Source: Minisyncoccota bacterium
GTDB taxonomy: Bacteria; Patescibacteriota; Minisyncoccia; Phycocordibacterales; UBA2100
DNA: 13,306 bases
Assembly: GCA_018061585.1 (NCBI GenBank)
Contig: JAGOTU010000015.1
Location: forward strand, 1 to 13,306
Reading direction: 5' to 3'
Part shown: one piece after another, positions 10,328 to 13,306 of the stretch
How positions within the stretch are numbered: position 1 is the stretch's first letter
Layout of the letters: every line of letters begins with the position of its first letter
Notes under the pieces: model-generated
Told to the model about the DNA's origin: nothing
Databases searched by the model: none
What the model saw: only the letters and a program-made list of their open reading frames with translations
Position numbers and translations under genes: made by a program

Positions 10328-10651
10328 ATGGACCTAAACCCTGCTGCCATCCGCTACGCTGCGGAATCGACCCTCGCCTACGCGGCTCGCATCGCGAGCC
10401 TTGAGCCAAAGAAACTGGAGCCCGATCCGCGCGCTCCGGGCATGGCTCCGCAGGACCGAAGAGCGGTTGCCCGCGACGCGGTATATTCGCTCACGCTCAT
10501 CGGCCCGATGCTCGACAAGGGCCAGGTCGCGCAAGCGTTCTACAAGCTCGTCGCTGCGCAAACCGCACTCTGGTGCACCCAGGTGCTGAGCTCGGACACG
10601 ATCGAGCAGTTCAATCTGGACGCCATCGAGATGTCCAAACAGCCCGCCTGA
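10328..10651 (+). CDS. Helical hypothetical protein, 107 aa
   Basis: The ATG at 10328 follows AAAGGGAGA. The protein is nearly all helical and Ala-rich: AAIRYAAESTLAYAARIASL (6-25), a Pro-rich turn (KKLEPDPRAPGMAPQ), then DRRAVARDAVYSLTLIGPML, KGQVAQAFYKLVAAQTALW and a final amphipathic helix. Four-helix-bundle packing is plausible. No metal or catalytic motif. Soluble. It heads a unit that ends with the 39-aa membrane protein and the terminator at 10895. Family not recognised. Confidence 0.7.
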   Translation: MDLNPAAIRYAAESTLAYAARIASLEPKKLEPDPRAPGMAPQDRRAVARDAVYSLTLIGPMLDKGQVAQAFYKLVAAQTALWCTQVLSSDTIEQFNLDAIEMSKQPA

Positions 10652-10663
10652 TCTTTTGACCTG

Positions 10664-10759
10664 ATGCTCACGACCTACATGATCGTCGATTCGATCCGCT
10701 GGGAGGTCCGACTCGCGAAAGCGCTACGACAACTCAATCTCCAAAGGAGTCATGCATGA
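10664..10759 (+). CDS. Possible micro-ORF, 31 aa
   Basis: An ATG at 10664 opens a 31-codon frame whose stop overlaps the next start in ATGA (10756-10759). The peptide is basic and amphipathic (WEVRLAKALRQLNLQR). There is no ribosome site of its own, and the AAAGGAG of the next gene lies inside it. It may be only a coupling leader for the 39-aa membrane protein, or not translated at all. Confidence 0.3.
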   Translation: MLTTYMIVDSIRWEVRLAKALRQLNLQRSHA

Positions 10760-10875
10760 CCACGAACAAGACCGCTCGTCCTGTAATGGGACCGATGGGT
10801 ATCTGGGGCCGACGTCTTTGTCTCTCCGGGCTCTTTCTCGCAATTCTCATTCTCGTCGCCAACGCGTGGGGCTGA
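10756..10875 (+). CDS. Single-pass membrane micro-protein, 39 aa
   Basis: The ATG at 10756 has AAAGGAG ending 6-7 nt upstream, among the best ribosome sites in the window, which supports real translation despite the length. A polar basic N-terminus (TTNKTARPVMGPMGIWGRR) is followed by one hydrophobic helix to the end (about residues 21-37, LCLSGLFLAILILVANAW). The positive-inside rule predicts N-in, C-out. A terminator follows 20 nt after the stop. Family not recognised. Confidence 0.6.
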   Translation: MTTNKTARPVMGPMGIWGRRLCLSGLFLAILILVANAWG

Positions 10876-10894
10876 GTGCTCACCGCATCATTTG

Positions 10895-10932
10895 AGGCCG
10901 GAATCCCTCGCGGATTCCGGCCTTTCATTTTT
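10895..10932 (+). terminator. Intrinsic terminator (GGCCGGAATCC family)
   Basis: Perfect 12-bp arms AGGCCGGAATCC / GGATTCCGGCCT with loop CTCGC and tail TTCATTTTT. Its stem nearly matches that at 7481. Confidence 0.95.
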
Positions 10933-10957
10933 GTACTAGAGTTCGACTCTAGTACAA
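10931..10957. repeat. TGTACTAGAGT palindrome, copy 2
   Basis: Perfect 12-bp arms TTGTACTAGAGT / ACTCTAGTACAA around TCG. With the terminator before it, it forms a ~65-bp composite unit repeated at 7481-7550. Confidence 0.9.
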
Positions 10958-11239
10958 ATTTTGGTCCCTTATTGGGTAGTTAGGGAAACACCTCTTTTTT
11001 GCTGCTGTGCTTGAGGCCCGACTTCGTTTCGTTTGGAGGACTGAGATATTTGGATGCAGTTCTAGGCGCGGGCGAGGCGCGGCTTGAGCCGTACATGGGT
11101 ACGGTGAAAGTCGTGCCAATCTACCCTTGCTTAGGTATTCCACAATACACGTATCTGTCCCGGTCGGGACAGATACGTGTATATGACTTTTCATACCCAC
11201 GCTGCGGTTTGTTTCGCACGAGTCTATTATTTTCTACGA
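10958..11239. other. Gene-poor spacer
   Basis: This is the longest stretch without a convincing gene. Open frames crossing it lack ribosome sites and read through the hairpin at 11145. Local dyads such as CCGTAC-ATGG-GTACGG and a GAAA-capped ACGGT/GTCGT hairpin lie at about 11088-11116. No tRNA, SRP, RNase P or tmRNA signature was found. Confidence 0.5.
11145..11182. repeat. 38-base hairpin with perfect 18-bp arms
   Basis: Arms ATACACGTATCTGTCCCG / CGGGACAGATACGTGTAT around GT. There is no T-tract on either side, so it is not an ordinary terminator. It may be a REP-like or transposon-end remnant. Confidence 0.85.
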
Positions 11240-11245
11240 TATAAT
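11240..11245 (+). promoter_or_regulatory. Consensus -10 box (TATAAT) for a leaderless gene
   Basis: TATAAT ends 8 nt before the ATG at 11254. No -35 consensus at normal spacing and no ribosome site. Confidence 0.65.
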
Positions 11246-11253
11246 TTGTGTAA

Positions 11254-11598
11254 ATGCATCATAGAAGCACACCGGAGGCACTGGCTTTAAAAAGCGCGCT
11301 TGAAGATGAGGGGGTTATCGTCGAAGTGGAGAAATTCGACGGCTTCAAGCGTGTTGATCTCGCAATTCCCCGCGCTCGCTTGTATATAGAAGTAGATGGG
11401 ATACACCACTACACAAACCATGAGCAAATACTTGCAGACCTAGGCCGTAGCCACTATTCGGCTTTGGATGGCTTTAGTACCATTCATATTCCCAACGAGA
11501 TCATTCGTAGTCATTTAGAACGAATTGCAGCGGCACTTGCGAAGGCGTCCAAAGTACGCGCAGCCCGAATGGGTCATCGGTTTGCTCACGCTCGATGA
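11254..11598 (+). CDS. DUF559 / Vsr-like PD-(D/E)XK nuclease-fold protein, 114 aa
   Basis: Recognised from the layout shared with DUF559 and very-short-patch-repair-type endonucleases: an N-terminal helix with Glu8 and ALKSALEDEGVIVE, then RVDLAIPRARLYIEVDGIHH, where Asp35 and Glu46-x-Asp48 form the metal-binding core. An aspartate/arginine helix (ILADLGRSHYSALDGF) and a strand ending in IPNEII follow. The protein is predicted to bind or cleave DNA, but whether all catalytic residues are intact was not tested. It is short, without a fused partner domain. No Shine-Dalgarno; the -10 box is 8 nt before the ATG. Transcription converges with rpoD. Confidence 0.85.
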   Translation: MHHRSTPEALALKSALEDEGVIVEVEKFDGFKRVDLAIPRARLYIEVDGIHHYTNHEQILADLGRSHYSALDGFSTIHIPNEIIRSHLERIAAALAKASKVRAARMGHRFAHAR

Positions 11599-11611
11599 TC
11601 ACTTAGAAATC

Positions 11612-11639
11612 AAAACGTCCCCTTTCGGGGACGTTTTTT
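11612..11639. terminator. Bidirectional terminator between the nuclease gene and rpoD
   Basis: Perfect 11-bp arms AAAACGTCCCC / GGGGACGTTTT with loop TTTC and a TT tail on the plus strand. The A-run on the left serves the minus strand, so rpoD can use it too. Confidence 0.9.
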
Positions 11640-11667
11640 AGTAGCTTCGGAGCTGCTTTGCTCGTTC
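11638..11667 (-). pseudogene. Displaced duplicate of the rpoD 3' end
   Basis: On the minus strand these 30 bases encode ERAKQLRSY plus TAA, exactly the last nine residues of RpoD, whose own end is 55 bp away at 11693-11722. The first 14 bases are identical between copies; the rest differs at most third positions but keeps the peptide. It lies after the rpoD stop, so it is not translated as part of RpoD. Confidence 0.85.
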
Positions 11668-11688
11668 ACCTGCCTGCGCAGGCAGGTG
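11667..11688. repeat. 22-bp perfect palindrome (CACCTGCCTG arms) after rpoD
   Basis: Arms CACCTGCCTGC / GCAGGCAGGTG, with no unpaired centre. It lies exactly between the two copies of the rpoD 3' end. CCTGC-type palindromes of this kind are, from memory, common between genes in Parcubacteria-like genomes. Confidence 0.85.
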
Positions 11689-11692
11689 GAAT

Positions 11693-13030
11693 CTAGTATG
11701 AACGCAATTGCTTTGCTCGTTCGTGGAATCGGATTCGTTCCAGGGCTTTGGCCTCGATCTGGCGGATTCGCTCACGAGTGACGCCGAACTCTCGGCCCAC
11801 CTCTTCGAGTGTGTAGCAGATGCCGTCGTCGGTCAGTCCGTTTCGCATTTCGAGGATCTTGCGCTCCTTCGGCGAAAGCTCGTCGAGGATGCCCATCATC
11901 TGCTCGCTTAGGATTCGGCGCGATGCGTCCTGATCCGGGGATGCGATAGTGTCGTCGGCAATGAATGAGCCAAGGGTTGAGCGCTCGTCGTCGTCTTCAC
12001 CCACCGGGCTCTCAAGCGATACGGTGTCCTGATTGATCTTCTGGATGGTGTAGATCTTGTCGACTTCGATACCCATTTCTGCGGCAATTTCTTCCGGGAG
12101 CGGGTCGCGGCCCAAGTGCTGGGAGAGTTCGCGCACCTTCTGCTTGTATTTGGCGATGGTTTCCACCATGTGCACCGGAATACGGATAGTGCGGCTCTGG
12201 TCGGCAAGCGCACGTGTGATCGCCTGGCGAATCCACCAGGTGGCGTAGGTCGAGAATTTAAAGCCCTTTGAGTAGTCGAACTTGTCGACCGCCTTAAAGA
12301 GGCCCAGGTTACCCTCCTGAATGAGGTCGAGGAGCGTGAGGTCCGGGGAGCGGTTTACGTACTTCTTTGCAATAGATACAACAAGGCGGAGGTTGGAGCG
12401 GGCCAAGATCGAGCGAGCTTCGTCGTCGCCGATGAGGATTCGCTTTGCGAGGTCCTTTTCCTGTTCGCCGTTCAAGAGCGGGTACTGACCGATCTCGCGG
12501 AGATACATCTGCACGGAGTCGTAGCTCGCATCAGCGCGGCGGTTCTGGAGCTTTTTGGATGCGAGGATGGAATCGGCGCCCGTGTCTTCGAGCATGCCGC
12601 CGCCTTCGAGCACATCGATGCCGGCAGTCGAAAATCGCTCGTACATTTCTTCGAGCAATGTCATGTCGTCTTCGATCGTCGGGAATTCGCGGAGGATTTC
12701 GTCGAACGTAATGTAGCCTCGTTCTCGTCCGAGCTTGATGAGCGATTCTACCTTTGCGGCAGACTTGCCCTTCATTTCAAACTTTGCTCCGGCGAGCACC
12801 TGCTTCTTTACCTTTCCGCCCTTCACTTCGACAGGCGCGACCGCAGACTTTTTGGCGATGCGCGGAGTCGAGCGCGTAGCACGCGACGTCGCAGTTGAGC
12901 GCGTCGATTTGACCGAGCGCTTTACCGCGGTCTTCTTGGTCTTCGTTGCGCCGGCAGCACGGTTTTTCACCCGGCCGGTTTTGGTTGTCTTCGTCGCCTT
13001 TTTTGCCGTCTTCTTTTTTGGTGTAGCCAT
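11693..13030 (-). CDS. rpoD: RNA polymerase primary sigma factor (sigma-70, RpoD/SigA), 445 aa
   Basis: Residues 1-75 are a Lys/Ala/Thr/Arg-rich, H1-like tail. A region-1.1-like segment spans ~95-145. Region 1.2 (SVQMYLREIGQYPLL) starts at 172. Region 2 spans ~208-290, including NLRLVVSIAKKY, DLIQEGNLGLFKAV, KFSTYATWWIRQAITRAL (Gln269 and Thr272 at the -10-reading positions) and RTIRIPVHMVE. Region 3 is ~291-360. Region 4 has the HTH TLEEVGREFGVTRERIRQIEAKAL at 407-430. It directs RNA polymerase to most promoters. The ATG at 13030 has no Shine-Dalgarno, only an A-rich leader. Downstream of dnaG. The 3' end is duplicated (see 11638). Confidence 0.97.
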   Translation of the reverse strand: MATPKKKTAKKATKTTKTGRVKNRAAGATKTKKTAVKRSVKSTRSTATSRATRSTPRIAKKSAVAPVEVKGGKVKKQVLAGAKFEMKGKSAAKVESLIKLGRERGYITFDEILREFPTIEDDMTLLEEMYERFSTAGIDVLEGGGMLEDTGADSILASKKLQNRRADASYDSVQMYLREIGQYPLLNGEQEKDLAKRILIGDDEARSILARSNLRLVVSIAKKYVNRSPDLTLLDLIQEGNLGLFKAVDKFDYSKGFKFSTYATWWIRQAITRALADQSRTIRIPVHMVETIAKYKQKVRELSQHLGRDPLPEEIAAEMGIEVDKIYTIQKINQDTVSLESPVGEDDDERSTLGSFIADDTIASPDQDASRRILSEQMMGILDELSPKERKILEMRNGLTDDGICYTLEEVGREFGVTRERIRQIEAKALERIRFHERAKQLRSY

Positions 13031-13086
13031 GAGAAGTTTTTTATATGTTGTTAATTTTTTACTGAAAATTGGATGAAGGGGGTTCT

Positions 13087-13115
13087 AATATACAAACGTA
13101 TCGAAACAGCCCCAA
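13087..13115 (-). promoter_or_regulatory. Candidate rpoD promoter
   Basis: On the minus strand TTGGGG (13115-13110), a 17-bp spacer and TATATT (13092-13087), giving a ~50-nt A/T-rich leader. The 160-bp dnaG-rpoD gap suggests rpoD has its own promoter. Confidence 0.5.
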
Positions 13116-13192
13116 TTTCTGGAAGCTGCTTTTTCAATATGGCTAGGCTTTATGTACTTACCTACCTACTGCCTAACACGGATATAGTACCC

Positions 13193-13306
13193 CTAGGCCG
13201 AAATCTGCGCAAGTCGCTCGCGCAGCTTATTCAGCATTTCAAATGACTTGTCTACGGCAGCCTGATCGCCGCGCATCTCGGCGTCGCGAATTTCTTGCGT
13301 GAGCAA
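13193..13306 (-). CDS. dnaG: DNA primase DnaG, C-terminal end (partial)
   Basis: A minus-strand frame enters at the window edge and ends at TAG 13195-13193, giving 37 residues: LLTQEIRDAEMRGDQAAVDKS then FEMLNKLRERLAQISA. The helical, charged pattern resembles the end of the primase C-terminal helicase-binding domain, where a long helix closes the protein. The position directly upstream of rpoD is the classic dnaG-rpoD arrangement. The assignment rests on this short piece plus synteny. The catalytic domains lie outside the window. Confidence 0.75.
   Translation of the reverse strand: MLTQEIRDAEMRGDQAAVDKSFEMLNKLRERLAQISA

Noticed and set aside
360..10932. Repeated GCCGGA(A/G)TC hairpins as a CRISPR array or integron attC sites
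   Set aside because: Spacing follows gene ends, each is followed by a T-tract as in intrinsic terminators, there are no regular spacers, and no cas or integrase gene is present.
11085..11130. Resemblance to group II intron domain V (GAGCCGTA ... GGTGAAAGTCG)
   Set aside because: The lower stem cannot form: the 3' strand that should pair with GAGCCGTAC is absent. No reverse transcriptase remnant was seen.
10999..11244. An 81-codon frame in the gene-poor spacer
   Set aside because: There is no Shine-Dalgarno, it crosses the perfect 18-bp hairpin and the TATAAT of the next gene, and the product has no recognisable pattern.

Overview
The window reads as a bacterial chromosome segment of moderate-to-high GC. 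It ends (right, minus strand) in a housekeeping dnaG-rpoD pair and is otherwise filled by an accessory region of very small genes. The primary sigma factor has a long Lys/Ala/Thr-rich, histone-H1-like N-terminal tail, and dnaG lies directly upstream of it. Most proteins are under 130 residues and unrecognised. Together these point to a Candidate Phyla Radiation (Patescibacteria, Parcubacteria-like) genome. That assignment is an inference. TGA is used as a normal stop, so code-25 lineages are unlikely.

Layout. Bases 1-7520 hold about twelve compact transcription units, all but one on the plus strand. Each has one to four tiny genes, and most have their own promoter and an intrinsic terminator. 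The -10 box is often TAGGAT preceded by G-rich sequence. Many terminators share the arm GCCGGA(A/G)TC. Most genes here are unrecognised, and many are predicted membrane proteins. Recognisable products are a Cys4 zinc-ribbon protein, a YdeI/DUF1905 protein, a GFA/CENP-V-type zinc protein and a HisE/MazG-like pyrophosphohydrolase.

Bases 7520-10960 form a mixed-strand block bracketed by two copies of a composite repeat (GC-rich terminator plus a TGTAC-TAGAGT palindrome). It contains a secreted four-Cys protein with a near-consensus promoter, a DUF167/YggU protein flanked by large palindromes, two unknown minus-strand proteins, a secreted HELGH zinc-peptidase-like protein, and several small unknown genes.

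Bases 10876-11253 are largely non-coding and hold a perfect 18-bp-arm hairpin. A leaderless DUF559-type nuclease gene follows, then a bidirectional terminator, then rpoD on the minus strand and the 3' end of dnaG.

The most striking observations are as follows. (1) The last nine codons plus stop of rpoD are present twice, 55 bp apart. The two copies encode the same peptide with different codons, and a 22-bp palindrome lies between them, as if a small element inserted and supplied a recoded gene end. (2) Terminator-promoter junctions are reused between unrelated tiny genes, like mobile regulatory cassettes. (3) Four genes of known families have a -10 box 6-8 nt before the ATG and no ribosome site, implying leaderless mRNAs, whereas the unknown small genes mostly have strong Shine-Dalgarno sites. 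No phage structural, integrase, CRISPR or rRNA/tRNA gene was recognised.
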